Of a stretch of 5,926 nt of DNA, positions 5,914 to 5,926 are shown one piece after another (position 1 is the stretch's first letter; the number at the start of each line of letters is the position of its first letter). The stretch is from an uncultured Eubacteriales bacterium (lineage in GTDB: Bacteria > Bacillota > Clostridia > Christensenellales > Borkfalkiaceae). Where the stretch lies: contig CAJLLH010000080.1 in assembly GCA_905207385.1 (NCBI GenBank), forward strand, positions 1-5,926. The letters are read 5' to 3'. The translations under genes were made by a program, and so were the position numbers. The notes under the pieces are model-generated. The model was given only the letters and a program-made list of their open reading frames with translations, did no database searches and had not been told where the DNA came from.

Positions 5914-5926
5914 ATTTAACGCGCCG

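Overview
The window looks like chromosomal DNA from an endospore-forming member of the Clostridia, probably an uncultivated lineage. This rests on a recognisable spoIVFA-spoIVFB pair, Gram-positive style ribosome binding sites (AAGGGGG, AAGGTGG, GGAGG) and moderate GC content. No species-level assignment can be made from the sequence alone. All four convincing genes lie on the minus strand, so transcription runs from right to left.

Layout in the direction of transcription. A sigma-A-type promoter (TTGCAA, 17 bp, extended TG-n-TATACT) at 5871-5899 precedes an approximately 80-nt leader containing a small hairpin. Next come two large proteins, 583 aa (4033-5784) and 620 aa (2081-3943), separated by 89 nt. 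Each has one N-terminal membrane anchor, a beta-rich middle region and a beta-rich C-terminal half that looks like a propeller. They share motifs across the C-terminal half and are tandem paralogues of unknown function. A perfect 20-bp GC-rich hairpin (2015-2057) follows the second one. A 267-nt non-coding stretch (1814-2080) then contains three overlapping inverted repeats, an orphan ribosome-binding-like sequence and a 12-A tract.

After this gap come spoIVFA (1076-1813), a single-pass protein with a degenerate LytM/M23 domain, and spoIVFB (72-935, or 72-983 if a farther start is used), an intramembrane zinc metalloprotease of the site-2 protease family. The order spoIVFA then spoIVFB is the same as in Bacillus subtilis. 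There SpoIVFB in the outer forespore membrane cleaves pro-sigma-K, while SpoIVFA anchors and, with BofA, holds back the protease. The left edge stops on AAGGGGG in minus orientation, apparently the ribosome binding site of the next gene. In B. subtilis that gene is rplU.

The right edge may also hold a divergent, plus-strand, sigma-E-like promoter for a gene outside the window. The least explained content is the pair of anchored propeller-like proteins next to spoIVFAB and the structured gap between the two gene pairs. I found no RNA genes, CRISPR array, insertion sequence or attachment site.
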